A stretch of 64,000 bases of DNA from Marinobacterium arenosum (lineage in GTDB: Bacteria; Pseudomonadota; Gammaproteobacteria; Pseudomonadales; Balneatricaceae), in NCBI RefSeq assembly GCF_019795155.1, contig NZ_JAILYN010000019.1, forward strand, positions 21,320 to 85,319, in the 5' to 3' direction. Both the position numbers and the translations under genes were made by a program. The notes under the pieces are model-generated. The model searched no databases, had not been told where the DNA came from, and saw only the letters and a program-made list of their open reading frames with translations. This document shows positions 10,596-20,698 of this stretch, in pieces (the stretch's first letter is position 1; each line of letters begins with the position of its first letter).

Positions 10596-10832
10596 ATGAC
10601 TCAGCAGATCTACACCGGCATCGCCAACGACGATCGCCGTATCGCCGCTGAACTCCAGGCGATGGGCGCCTTCGATCAGCCCGCCGAGGAACGCGACAGC
10701 AAGCTGGCCGATATCTGGCACGCCGCCGGTCAGTTCATCACCTGGATGCGCTGGAAGGGCGAGTACGGTGTCTACGGTTGCCGCGTTGGCGCCAGCGAGG
10801 CGTACCGCCGGGAAAAGGCCCACCTGGCCTGA
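10596..10832 (+). CDS. Conserved-looking hypothetical protein, 78 aa
   Basis: I do not recognise this family. The ATG at 10596 has AGAGGGAT upstream, and the frame ends at 10832, giving MTQQIYTGIANDD... to ...RREKAHLA. It is soluble, without signal or membrane segment. It is rich in charged residues, with a central IWHAAGQFITWMRWKGEYGVYG patch (seen as IWHAAGQF and WMRWKGEYGVYG). The codon usage fits neighbouring genes. It is divergent from the GNAT-nitrilase gene, with a shared 15-bp palindrome between them, so the two may be co-regulated. It is buried at the end of a much longer antisense frame and is easy to miss. Confidence 0.72.
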   Translation: MTQQIYTGIANDDRRIAAELQAMGAFDQPAEERDSKLADIWHAAGQFITWMRWKGEYGVYGCRVGASEAYRREKAHLA

Positions 10833-11044
10833 TCTCCGAGACCGGCCGGACAATGCTCCGGCCGGTACGCTCGCCGGTAACCCGCGCCTCATCGCTCCCC
10901 CGTTCCCATCTCTCCCCATTGCAAAGCAGCAGAACAGATCAGTAAACCCGCGGGCGTTTTCCGGTCAGCCGCGACTGCTGCCTGGACCCTTTTCCCTCCC
11001 GTGGCCCTGCTCTGATGAAATAGCAATTTTCTGCCGCCGCCCCT
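10833..11044. other. Intergenic region upstream of groES
   Basis: This holds the stem-loop at 10841-10866 and then about 180 bases with no gene seen. The groES promoter begins at its right edge. Confidence 0.5.
10841..10866 (+). repeat. Stem-loop after the 78-aa gene
   Basis: ACCGGCCGGA and TCCGGCCGGT form a perfect 10-bp stem with a 6-base loop, 8 bases after the stop codon. There is no T-run, so it is a weak or non-classical terminator, or an mRNA 3'-end stabiliser. Confidence 0.6.
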
Positions 11045-11073
11045 CTTGAAATGGCTTCACAGCGTACCTAAAT
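11045..11073 (+). promoter_or_regulatory. Candidate sigma-32 (heat shock) promoter of groES-groEL
   Basis: CTTGAAA (11045-11051) matches the sigma-32 -35 box exactly. The -10 region ACCTAAAT, 14 bases on, matches CCCCATnT only in part. The start of groES is about 75 bases downstream. Confidence 0.6.
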
Positions 11074-11148
11074 CCATAGCGCAAGCAGGAAAGCTTGAAC
11101 TCGTTAATCTTCTTAAAACTGTGACTGTGTAACTGTATGGAGTGACCG

Positions 11149-13061
<1,913 letters not shown>

Positions 13062-13096
13062 TGACGGCGCTATAACGCCATGGATAGCTGATCCAA

Positions 13097-13122
13097 GGGT
13101 GGCCGGGAGGCCACCCTTTTTT
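13097..13122 (+). terminator. Rho-independent terminator of groES-groEL
   Basis: GGGTGGCC and GGCCACCC form an 8-bp stem with a 4-base loop and six T. It lies 35 bases after the groEL stop. Confidence 0.92.
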
Positions 13123-13382
13123 GTGCCAGGCGATCGGCAGCCACTTGCCGGTTTGCCGGCCGCTTACCGAGCCGCAAACGCCCGAACCGGCAGGCTGCTA
13201 CCGCCACAGCGCCCTGGCGGCGGCGTCGACGGCCGGGTGCAGGTGACGCCAGTCGCCGGCTGACGCTTGGTTGCGCTACTTCTCATGCTTCTGGCGCGTA
13301 TTTTGCTTGGTAGGGACGAAGTTGCCCTTTTCTGATGCCCATCTGTTGCCATATATGGGTGCAGCACCACCCGGAGAAAATT
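13123..13382. other. Intergenic region with long imperfect stem-loop
   Basis: At 13137-13198, GCAGCC plus GCCGGTT pair with AACCGGC plus GGCTGC, separated by small bulges and a loop of about 30 bases. The rest, to the ATP-grasp gene, has no recognisable gene. Its start at 13383 is preceded by GGAGAAAATT. Confidence 0.45.
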
Positions 13383-14690
13383 ATGAGTCCGACCGCACTG
13401 GCCCTCAACAGTGTCCAGCATGAAGATCATTCCAGCCTGATCGGCCTGGCCCGCTTGATGGCGATGGCGTTTCGCGGTGAGGATCTCAGCGGGCTCGGCC
13501 AACAACTGCTGGCGCGGGCCGGCCTGGACGATGCCGCGGCGATGATGGATCTCTGCACTCTGTTGCAGTTGCGCGGCGATCCGGCCACCGCGCTGGCGTT
13601 GCAGCCCCATGCGCTTGAACTGCAGCGGCACTATCCGTTGCTGCCGGACCGTCAGGCCAGTCCGATCCGCCTGCTGGCGATCATGGCGGCAGGCGATCTG
13701 ATGACCAATGTGCCGTTGGAATTTCTCGCCCAGGGGGCCGGCTTCCGGCTCGATCTACTCTACCTGACACCGGGCCAGCCGCTGCCGGCGGAGCTGCCGG
13801 AACACGATCTGGCTATCGTCGCGCTGTCCGAGCTGGATCGCAACCTGCCGACCTTGCACTGGCTGGAAGCTGTGCTGGCCGACTGGCCGCGACCGCTGCT
13901 GAACCGGCCGCAGGCGGTGGCGAAGATGGGCCGTGACCGGATCAGCCGTACCCTGCAGGCGCTGCCCGGCGTCAGCATGCCGCTGACGGTACGGCTCGAT
14001 CGTGCCACCCTGGCGCGGATCGCTGCCGGTGAGGAGGCGTTAGCGAACTACCTGAGCGACGGCGATCTGCCGGCGATCATCCGGCCGGTGGACTCCCATG
14101 CCGGCAAGGGGCTGTGCAAACTGGAATCGGCCGCCGATCTTGCCGCCTATCTACAGAACCAGCCGGAGGCGGAGTTCTTCGTCGCCCGTTTCGTCGACTA
14201 CCGCAGCCGCGACGGCCAGTTCCGCAAGTACCGGGTGATGATGATCAACGGCCGGCCCTACCTGGGACATATGGCGATCTCCGATCATTGGATGGTGCAC
14301 TACCTTAATGCCGGCATGACCGAAAGCGCCGACAAACGCGCTGAAGAGGCGGCGGTCATGCGCACCTTCGACCAGGGTTTCGCCCGCCGTCATGCGCGGG
14401 CGCTGGCCGCTATCCAACAGCAACTGGGGGTGGAATATTTCGGCATGGACTGCGCCGAGACCCGCGGCGGTCAGCTGCTTATTTTCGAAGCCGGCACGGC
14501 GATGAGCGCTCATGCGATGGACCCGGTTGACCTGTTTCCCTACAAACAGCCGCCGATGCGCAAATTGTTCAACGGTTTCCTGCAGATGCTGGAACACCGC
14601 TTGAAGGAGGATAGCGGTCTACAGCGGATGGGCCAGATCCTGCCGTTCAATGCCGCCCGTGGCGAGCGGCAGGTAAGGCCCGGCCTGTAA
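13383..14690 (+). CDS. ATP-grasp-domain protein (RimK/glutathione-synthetase-like)
   Basis: This 435-residue protein is of unknown substrate. The N-terminal 100 residues are helical with repeat-like Leu/Ala pattern. Residues about 180-400 resemble an ATP-grasp ligase: the ATP-binding IIRPVDSHAGKGLCKL, FVARFVDYRSRDGQFRKYRV and, near the end, EYFGMDCAET and LLIFEAGTAMSAH, which supply the Mg-binding acidic residues. ATP-grasp enzymes join a carboxylate to an amine or thiol, so a peptide- or amino-acid-ligating role is possible. It stands alone between groEL and hsp20, each with its own terminator or promoter. I chose ATG 13383, supported by GGAGAAA, over the upstream in-frame start. Confidence 0.8.
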   Translation: MSPTALALNSVQHEDHSSLIGLARLMAMAFRGEDLSGLGQQLLARAGLDDAAAMMDLCTLLQLRGDPATALALQPHALELQRHYPLLPDRQASPIRLLAIMAAGDLMTNVPLEFLAQGAGFRLDLLYLTPGQPLPAELPEHDLAIVALSELDRNLPTLHWLEAVLADWPRPLLNRPQAVAKMGRDRISRTLQALPGVSMPLTVRLDRATLARIAAGEEALANYLSDGDLPAIIRPVDSHAGKGLCKLESAADLAAYLQNQPEAEFFVARFVDYRSRDGQFRKYRVMMINGRPYLGHMAISDHWMVHYLNAGMTESADKRAEEAAVMRTFDQGFARRHARALAAIQQQLGVEYFGMDCAETRGGQLLIFEAGTAMSAHAMDPVDLFPYKQPPMRKLFNGFLQMLEHRLKEDSGLQRMGQILPFNAARGERQVRPGL

Positions 14691-14720
14691 GACTTTTGCC
14701 TGTTTCCCCACAAGAGGAAG

Positions 14721-14749
14721 CCCCGGCTGCGATGCAGTCGGGGTTTTTT
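14721..14749 (+). terminator. Rho-independent terminator of ATP-grasp gene
   Basis: CCCCGGCTGC and GCAGTCGGGG (one G-U) pair around GAT, followed by six T. It lies 30 bases after the stop. Confidence 0.92.
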
Positions 14750-14751
14750 CT

Positions 14752-14789
14752 GAGTTAACAGTTTTGAGTTAACAGTACCGAGTTGACAG
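14752..14789. repeat. Short tandem repeat, three copies of a 14-bp unit
   Basis: GAGTTAACAG occurs at 14752 and 14766, and GAGTTGACAG at 14780, exactly 14 bp apart, with 4-base variable spacers. It lies directly after a terminator and upstream of the hsp20 promoter. No function is evident. Confidence 0.6.
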
Positions 14790-14851
14790 GCACACAGAGT
14801 GACTGCAGCCGTTCCCGCCTTGTCTGCCAATTGAAAATGTCCCGGCCGGCC

Positions 14852-14879
14852 CTTGAAACGGCCCCAAAGAACCCTATCT
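14852..14879 (+). promoter_or_regulatory. Sigma-32 promoter of hsp20
   Basis: CTTGAAA (14852-14858), a 13-base spacer and CCCTATCT (14872-14879) match the sigma-32 consensus CTTGAAA-N13-17-CCCCATnT closely. The start codon is 88 bases downstream. Confidence 0.8.
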
Positions 14880-14966
14880 CAGATAGTGTGGCCGGGAATG
14901 CTGAAGTCAGATTCCCACAGGCTATCCATTGTTTTGATTCATATTGCTTCTGATGGAGGATATGTG

Positions 14967-15446
14967 ATGAACACTATCGACCTCTCCCCGTTATACCGCA
15001 GTTTCGTAGGCTTCGATCGGCTGGCAAACCTGCTCAACCAGTCACAGCAGCAGGGCCAGGCCGGCAGCGGTTATCCGCCCTACAATATCGAACTGATCGC
15101 CGAGGACCGCTACGCCATCACCCTGGCGGTGGCCGGCTTCCAGCGTGACGAACTGCAGATCCAGCTGGAGCAGGGGGTGTTGACCGTCCGCGGCGCCAAG
15201 TCCGCCGACGCGGAAGAAAACCACAACTACCTGTACCAGGGGATCGCTACCCGGACTTTCGAGCGCAAGTTCCATCTGGCGGATCATGTCGAGGTCAGCG
15301 GCGCCAAACTCGACAACGGCCTGCTGACCGTCGAGCTGTTCCGTGAACTGCCCGAAGCGATGAAACCGCGCGAGATCCGTATCGACAGCGATACCGCGGC
15401 GATTGAACACCAGGCCCAGCCGTCCAGCAAGGACAGCGCCGCCTGA
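14967..15446 (+). CDS. Small heat shock protein, Hsp20/IbpA family
   Basis: This is an ATP-independent holdase that binds unfolding proteins in large oligomers. The 159-residue protein starts MNTIDLSPLYRSFVGFDRL like IbpA. Its alpha-crystallin domain runs from about residue 35 (PPYNIELIAEDRYAITLAVAGF) and keeps LTVRG, GIATRTFERKFHLAD and the conserved LDNGLLTVEL motif. The C-terminal IxI-like anchor is REIRID. ATG 14967 follows GGAGGATATGTG. It stands alone with its own heat-shock promoter. It sits near groESL, so it belongs to a local protein-quality cluster. Confidence 0.94.
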   Translation: MNTIDLSPLYRSFVGFDRLANLLNQSQQQGQAGSGYPPYNIELIAEDRYAITLAVAGFQRDELQIQLEQGVLTVRGAKSADAEENHNYLYQGIATRTFERKFHLADHVEVSGAKLDNGLLTVELFRELPEAMKPREIRIDSDTAAIEHQAQPSSKDSAA

Positions 15447-15836
15447 GCCCTGCCGGCGCCGGCCCGTCTGCGGTCGGTGCCGGAACTTTGTTAACAACCT
15501 CAGGTCATACCAACGCCGCTCATTGGCGGCTGATTTCGCCGCCGAGCGCGGCAAGCATATCGTTGAGTTTTTTGTTCATTGGGGCTGTTCCCGACAACTG
15601 AAGGAGGTTATGAACAATGAGCACTACGTGTGTCATCCCTCGCCAAACGCTAACAGCGACCGGTGCCCGAAGCAGCCCGCCGCGATAATCCCCGATCTAC
15701 TGACATTCGCGTTCGTCCGCGTCCTTTGCCGGTCGCCGGTGACTGCCTGTGGATAACTTTCCGAGCCTGACGAACGCGAGCCGAACGTGTCGACCGTGGC
15801 CGTCAGCCGGCCATGGCGGGAGCTTAGGAGAGACTC
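15447..15836. other. Intergenic region with strong orphan ribosome binding site
   Basis: At 15601-15607 AAGGAGG is followed by two ATGs (15610 and 15617). They open only short frames: 23 codons from 15617 (starting MSTTCVIPRQ) and about 46 from 15610. Neither resembles a known protein. A decayed gene or a leader peptide is possible. A consensus DnaA-box sequence (TGTGGATAA) lies at 15748-15756 as a single copy. No clear terminator for hsp20 was found, although GC-rich dyads follow its stop. Confidence 0.4.
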
Positions 15837-16775
15837 ATGATAGAGGTAATAGAACTGTCGCGGCGTTATGGGGATTTTGTCGCCGTCGACAAGCTGTCAT
15901 TCGAGATCGGCGGTGGCGAGATCGTCGGTCTGCTGGGCCATAACGGCGCCGGCAAGACCACCATTATGAAGATGCTGAGCGGCTACCTGGAGCCCAGTAG
16001 CGGCCGGGTTTGGATCGACGGTATTGAGCTGGGCCAGCAACCGCGCGCGGTGCAGCGCCGGCTTGGCTATCTGCCGGAGAACCTGCCGGTCTATCCGGAG
16101 ATGCTGGTTGCCGACTACCTGGACTATGCCGCCCGCCTGAAGGGGTTGCGTGGCAGCCCGTGCCGCGACGAGATCCGCCGGGCGGTCAAGGCCACCGATA
16201 TCGGCAGCAAGCTGTTGGCGCCGATCGCCACCCTGTCGCGCGGCTTCAAGCAACGGGTCGGCGTGGCCCAGGCGATCCTTGGCCGGCCCCGGCTGCTGAT
16301 CCTCGATGAACCCACCAACGGGTTGGACCCGGCCCAGACCCAGCAGATGCGCAGCTTGATCCGCGAGCTGGCGCAGGACGCCACCGTGATCCTGTCGACC
16401 CATATCATGCAGGAGGTCGATGCCCTGTGCGACCGGGTGCTGATGATGCGCAGTGGCCGGCTGGTGGTGGACGCCAAGCTGGCGGAGCTGCGCAGTATCG
16501 ATCAGTTGTTGCTGGCCACCGACCTGGCGCCGGGCGTGCTGGAGCCGTTGCTGCCCGGCGGCGCCTGCCTGCAGCACAGCAGCCAGCAGGATGGCCACTA
16601 CCGTTACCGGATTCGGCCGGCAGAGGGGCAGCCGCTGGCCAGCCTGAGCACCGAGCTGGCCCGGGCGGTGCTGGCCGCCGATGGCCGGCTGATTCAGCTG
16701 GCGCCGCTGCAGCGTGACCTGGAAACCCTGTTCCGTGAAGTGAATGAGCAACCGGAGGTGGCCGATGCTGCTTGA
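15837..16775 (+). CDS. ABC transporter ATP-binding protein, GldA-like
   Basis: This is the nucleotide-binding subunit of an ABC-2-type system. The 312-residue protein has Walker A GHNGAGKTT (about residues 36-44), a signature-region TLSRGFKQRVGVAQAI, Walker B RLLILDEPTNGLDP and the switch His in STHIMQEV. It shows the YLPENLPVYPEM block typical of the GldA/NosF-like group. The C-terminal 90 residues are an accessory domain. Its stop overlaps the permease start by 11 bases, so the genes are co-translated. Gliding-type GldA homologues are widespread in non-gliding proteobacteria, where their cargo is unknown. Confidence 0.92.
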   Translation: MIEVIELSRRYGDFVAVDKLSFEIGGGEIVGLLGHNGAGKTTIMKMLSGYLEPSSGRVWIDGIELGQQPRAVQRRLGYLPENLPVYPEMLVADYLDYAARLKGLRGSPCRDEIRRAVKATDIGSKLLAPIATLSRGFKQRVGVAQAILGRPRLLILDEPTNGLDPAQTQQMRSLIRELAQDATVILSTHIMQEVDALCDRVLMMRSGRLVVDAKLAELRSIDQLLLATDLAPGVLEPLLPGGACLQHSSQQDGHYRYRIRPAEGQPLASLSTELARAVLAADGRLIQLAPLQRDLETLFREVNEQPEVADAA

Positions 16776-19638
16776 TTGTTCAGCCCGCCGGGTAGCGGCG
16801 AAGGAGATCACGCTGTTCTTCGCCTCGCCGGTGGCCTATCTGTTCCTCGGCGTGTTCGCCGCGGTAACCCTGTTTGCCTTCTTCTGGGGTGAGGCCTTCT
16901 TCGCCCGTAATATCGCCGACGTGCGGCCGCTGTTTGAGTGGCTGCCGCTGCTGCTGATCTTCCTGTGCAGCACCCTGACCATGCGGATGTGGAGCGAGGA
17001 GCGCCGCACCGGCACCCTGGAGCATGTCTTGACCCAGCCGGTGCCGCTGTGGAGTTTCGTGGTCGGAAAATTTGCTGCCTGTCTGGCGCTGCTGGCGGTG
17101 GCGCTGCTGATCACCCTGCCGTTGCCGATTACCGTGGCGCTGCTGGCCGACCTCGACTGGGGGCCGGTCTGGGCCGGCTACCTGGCCACCCTGCTGCTGG
17201 GCGCGGCCTACCTCAGTACAGGGCTGTTCGTGTCGGCGCGCAGCAGCAACCAGATTGTCAGCCTGATCGGCTCGATGCTGTTGTGCGGTTTGCTCTACCT
17301 GATCGGCAGCCCGCTGCTGACCGAGCTGGTCAGCATCCGCTGGGCGGAACTGCTGCGCCTGTTGGGGACCGGCGCCCGTTTCGAGTCGATCAGCCGCGGT
17401 GTCATCGACCTGCGTGACCTCTACTACTACTTCAGCCTGATCGCTGCTTTCCTGATGCTGAACCTGTTCAGCCTGGAGCGCGAGCGCTGGGCCGCTACCG
17501 GCGACCGCCGCCGTCACCGCGCCTGGTACGGGCTGACCACGCTGGTGGTGCTGAACGCGCTCTGCGCCAACCTCTGGCTGGGCAGTCTCAATGGGCTGCG
17601 CATCGACGCCACCGAGGGACGGCTCTATTCGCTGTCCGACGCCAGCCGGCAACAGCTGCAGCAACTGCGCGAACCGCTGCTGATTCGCGGTTACTTCAGC
17701 AGTAACACCCATCCGCTGTTGGCGCCGCTGGTGCCGCAGCTGCATGACCTGGTCAAGGAGTACGGCGTGGCCGGCGAAGGCCGGGTACGGGTCGAGCTGA
17801 TCGACCCGGCCGAACAGCCGGCGCTGGAGCAGGAGGCCAACCAGAAGTACGGTATCCAACCGGTGCCGTTCCAGATCGCCGACCGTCACCAGGCGTCGCT
17901 GGTCAACTCCTACTTCAACCTGTTGATCCAGTACGGCGACGACTACCAGACGCTTGGCTTCCGCGACCTGATCGAGGTGAAGTCGCAGGGCGAGGCGCAG
18001 CTCGACGTACGCCTGCGCAACCCGGAGTACGATATCACCCGCGCCATCAAGAAGGTGCTGCAGAGCTACCAGAGCGGCGGCAACCTGTTCGACAGTCTGC
18101 AGGGCCGTCTGACCTTCACCGGCTACGTCTCGCCGGACGAGCAGCTGCCGGAGGCGCTGGCCGGCTTCCGGGCGCTGGTGCAGGACCAGCTCGAGGCGTT
18201 GCGTGAACAGGCCGGCGAGCGGCTTGAGGTCAGTTTCGTCGATCCGCAAGCGGACGGCGGCCAGGTGGCGCGTCGGATCGCCGAGGAGTACGGCTTCCAG
18301 CCGATGGTCGAGGGGCTGCTCAGTGAACGCAGCTTCTATTTCTATCTGACCCTCAGCCGGGACGACCAGGTGGTGCAGATCCCGCTGGCCGATCTTAGCG
18401 AAGAGAGCTTCAAGCGTAACCTGGAGGCGGCGATCAAACGCTTTGCCGCCGGTTTCACCAAGACCGTGGCGCTGGTAACCCCGCAGCCGGCCGCCGGCCC
18501 GATGGGCTATGGCGGCGGTGCCCAGTTCTACCAGTTGCAGGATTTCCTGGCCCAAGAACTGAATGTGCGCGACGAGGAGCTGTCCGACGGCCGGGTCGAG
18601 GGCGACGCCGACCTGCTGATGCTGATGGCTCCCGAACAGCTCGACGAAGCCGAGCTGTTCGCCGTCGACCAGTTCCTGATGCGCGGCGGCACGGTGATCG
18701 TTGCCAGCTCGCCGTTCCGGGCCGAACTGGCCGACCGGCGGCTGAGCCTGAGCCGCCACGAAAGCGGCCTGCAGGCGTGGCTGGCGCATCATGGCTTGAG
18801 TATCGACGACAGCCTGGTACTGGACCCGCAGAACAGCGCGCTGCCGGTGCCGGTCACCCGCCAGGCGGGCGGTTTCCGGTTCCAGGAACTGCATATGCTG
18901 GACTACCCGTACTTGGTCGAGGCGGGCCCGGCCGAGCTCAACGGCGACAACGCCATCACCGCCAATCTGCCGCGCCTGACCCTGGCCTGGGCGTCGCCGC
19001 TGCAGGTGGACGCTGACAAGAACGCCAACCGCAGTGTCACCGAACTGATCCGCAGCTCGGCCGGCGCCTGGCGTTCCGACTCGCTGGATGTGATGCCGCG
19101 GCTCGATGCCGACGGGCGGGTCGATTACCGGCCGCAGGGCGAGGTGGGCCGCCAGCTGCTGGCGGTGGTCAGCGAAGGGCGTTTCGACTCCTACTTCGCC
19201 GGCAAGCCACTGCCCGCCAAGCTGACCGGGCAGGCGACAGCCGACGAGGACGCGGATGACGCCAGCCACACGCCGGCGCCGACCGGGGTGATCGAGCGCT
19301 CACCGGAGTCGGCCCGCATCATCCTGTTTGGTTCCAACGACTTCTTGAGCGACCAGGTGTTGCAACTGGTGGGCGCCGGGGACGGTATCCGCGACCTCAG
19401 CGGTCTGCAGCTGATGGCCAATGCGGTCGACTGGTCGCTGGAAGATCGCGCCCTGCTGGCGATCCGTGGTCGCAGTCACTTCAACCGCACGCTGCCGCCG
19501 CTGGATGCCGACAGTCAGCTGACCTGGGAGTACCTCAACTACGGCCTGGCGGTGCTGGCACTGGGCGGTGTGGCGCTGTTGCAGCGCCAACGGATGAAGT
19601 CCCGTCGGCGTCGCTACCTGGAGTTGCTGAGTACCTGA
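16765..19638 (+). CDS. Fused ABC-2 permease and GldG-like periplasmic domain protein
   Basis: This 957-residue protein joins two parts that are often separate. Residues about 1-245 are a six-helix ABC-2 permease of GldF type (KEITLFFASPVAYLFLGVF; RMWSEERRTGTLEHVLTQP; a short extra helix near 250). The remainder is a GldG-like ABC-type uncharacterised domain (YSLSDASRQQLQQLREPLLIRGYFS, seen as YSLSDAS and LLIRGYFSS) with a final membrane helix near residue 925 and an RRRR-rich tail. ATG 16765 has GGAGG 7 bases upstream; the in-frame ATG at 16744 is less well placed. It works with the GldA-like ATPase and the DUF4340 protein downstream. Substrate unknown. Confidence 0.88.
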   Translation: MLLDCSARRVAAKEITLFFASPVAYLFLGVFAAVTLFAFFWGEAFFARNIADVRPLFEWLPLLLIFLCSTLTMRMWSEERRTGTLEHVLTQPVPLWSFVVGKFAACLALLAVALLITLPLPITVALLADLDWGPVWAGYLATLLLGAAYLSTGLFVSARSSNQIVSLIGSMLLCGLLYLIGSPLLTELVSIRWAELLRLLGTGARFESISRGVIDLRDLYYYFSLIAAFLMLNLFSLERERWAATGDRRRHRAWYGLTTLVVLNALCANLWLGSLNGLRIDATEGRLYSLSDASRQQLQQLREPLLIRGYFSSNTHPLLAPLVPQLHDLVKEYGVAGEGRVRVELIDPAEQPALEQEANQKYGIQPVPFQIADRHQASLVNSYFNLLIQYGDDYQTLGFRDLIEVKSQGEAQLDVRLRNPEYDITRAIKKVLQSYQSGGNLFDSLQGRLTFTGYVSPDEQLPEALAGFRALVQDQLEALREQAGERLEVSFVDPQADGGQVARRIAEEYGFQPMVEGLLSERSFYFYLTLSRDDQVVQIPLADLSEESFKRNLEAAIKRFAAGFTKTVALVTPQPAAGPMGYGGGAQFYQLQDFLAQELNVRDEELSDGRVEGDADLLMLMAPEQLDEAELFAVDQFLMRGGTVIVASSPFRAELADRRLSLSRHESGLQAWLAHHGLSIDDSLVLDPQNSALPVPVTRQAGGFRFQELHMLDYPYLVEAGPAELNGDNAITANLPRLTLAWASPLQVDADKNANRSVTELIRSSAGAWRSDSLDVMPRLDADGRVDYRPQGEVGRQLLAVVSEGRFDSYFAGKPLPAKLTGQATADEDADDASHTPAPTGVIERSPESARIILFGSNDFLSDQVLQLVGAGDGIRDLSGLQLMANAVDWSLEDRALLAIRGRSHFNRTLPPLDADSQLTWEYLNYGLAVLALGGVALLQRQRMKSRRRRYLELLST

Positions 19639-19648
19639 GGAGGAATCG

Positions 19649-20623
19649 ATGAAACGCATCATCTATCTGTTGAGCGGCCTGTTGCTGGTCCAGCTGCTGG
19701 TGGCGGGCGGCCTGTTCTGGCAGGAGCGGCAGCAGAGTCGCCTGCCGGCGGCGGAACCGCTGCTGGCGTTTGAACTGGAAACGCTGGATCAGCTGACGCT
19801 TGAGGATGGTCAGGGCGTGAGGCTGACCCTCCAGCAGCGGGACGGCCGCTGGCAGCTGCCCGACTATCATGATCTGCCGGTCAGCGCGGCGAAGCTCGAC
19901 GCTCTGTTCGAGCGGCTCGAACAGGCCCGTGCCGACTGGCCGGTGGCCACCACCGAGAGCGGCCGGCAGCGTTTCGAGGTGGCCGAGCAGAACTTCCAGC
20001 GCAAGCTGAGTTTCCAGCGCGACGGCGAGCTGCAGGGAGCGCTCTACCTGGGCACTTCTCCCGGCTTCAAGCAGACCCATGTCCGGCTGGCCGGGCACGA
20101 CGAGGTTTACGCCATCGAACTGGAGAGCCATCAGCTGGCGCTGCAGCCGGAACGCTGGTTCGATGCCGGCCTGCTCAGCCCGGCCGAGCCGGTCACCCGG
20201 CTGGCCGGCGAGGGCTTCAGCCTGCGCAAGCACGATGACGGCTGGCGGGCCGACGGTGAGCAGCAGCCGGTGACCGAGCAGCTCGACCAGCTGCTGCAGG
20301 CGCTGAACGGCCTGCGGGTGGAGGCGGTGGCGGAGCCGTCCGACGAAGCCGTCGAGCCGGCTTTTCAGCTAAGGGTCGGTAGCGATCAGCAGCAGCACCG
20401 GTACCGTTTCTATCGGGACGGTGAGCAGTACATGGTCGAGCGCGACGACCAGCCGCTGCGCTTTCGCTTGGCGCAGCACCGTTTCGAGCGGCTGAGCGGC
20501 TTCACTGCCGATCAGCTGCTGGCGGCGCCGACAGGGGCGACTGACGCTGACCCTAACGGTGAGCGTTCCGCCGGTGTCGATGCGGCTGGCTCGGCCAGCG
20601 CGTCCGCCGATCAGCCGACCTGA
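19649..20623 (+). CDS. DUF4340-domain membrane-anchored protein
   Basis: This 324-residue protein has one N-terminal membrane anchor (IIYLLSGLLLVQLLVAGGLF) and a periplasmic body. The body has repeated beta-rich units (WQLPDYHDLPVSAAKLDALF; GFKQTHVRLAGHDEVYAIEL), which resemble the DUF4340 family usually encoded next to GldG-like proteins. The C-terminal 30 residues are Ala/Ser/Asp-rich and likely disordered. It begins 10 bases after the permease stop with AGGAGG upstream, so it is the third gene of this operon. It may be the periplasmic partner of the Gld-like transporter. Function is not known. Confidence 0.82.
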   Translation: MKRIIYLLSGLLLVQLLVAGGLFWQERQQSRLPAAEPLLAFELETLDQLTLEDGQGVRLTLQQRDGRWQLPDYHDLPVSAAKLDALFERLEQARADWPVATTESGRQRFEVAEQNFQRKLSFQRDGELQGALYLGTSPGFKQTHVRLAGHDEVYAIELESHQLALQPERWFDAGLLSPAEPVTRLAGEGFSLRKHDDGWRADGEQQPVTEQLDQLLQALNGLRVEAVAEPSDEAVEPAFQLRVGSDQQQHRYRFYRDGEQYMVERDDQPLRFRLAQHRFERLSGFTADQLLAAPTGATDADPNGERSAGVDAAGSASASADQPT

Positions 20624-20698
20624 CGGCAAGGCTGCCACGGCGATGGCCGTGGCGGCTGTACTTATGGGTTAATTGCACTGAGATAGGGAGGTGGCAAG

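Noticed and set aside
15748..15756. Consensus DnaA box (also one at 426-434 inside cofH)
   Set aside because: These are single isolated copies without a cluster, AT-rich unwinding region or dnaA/gidA neighbours, so there is no origin here.
16780..19269. An 829-codon minus-strand open frame
   Set aside because: It is a shadow of the fused ABC permease gene. The product is Gln/His/Arg-rich low-complexity sequence without family features, typical of antisense frames in GC-rich DNA.
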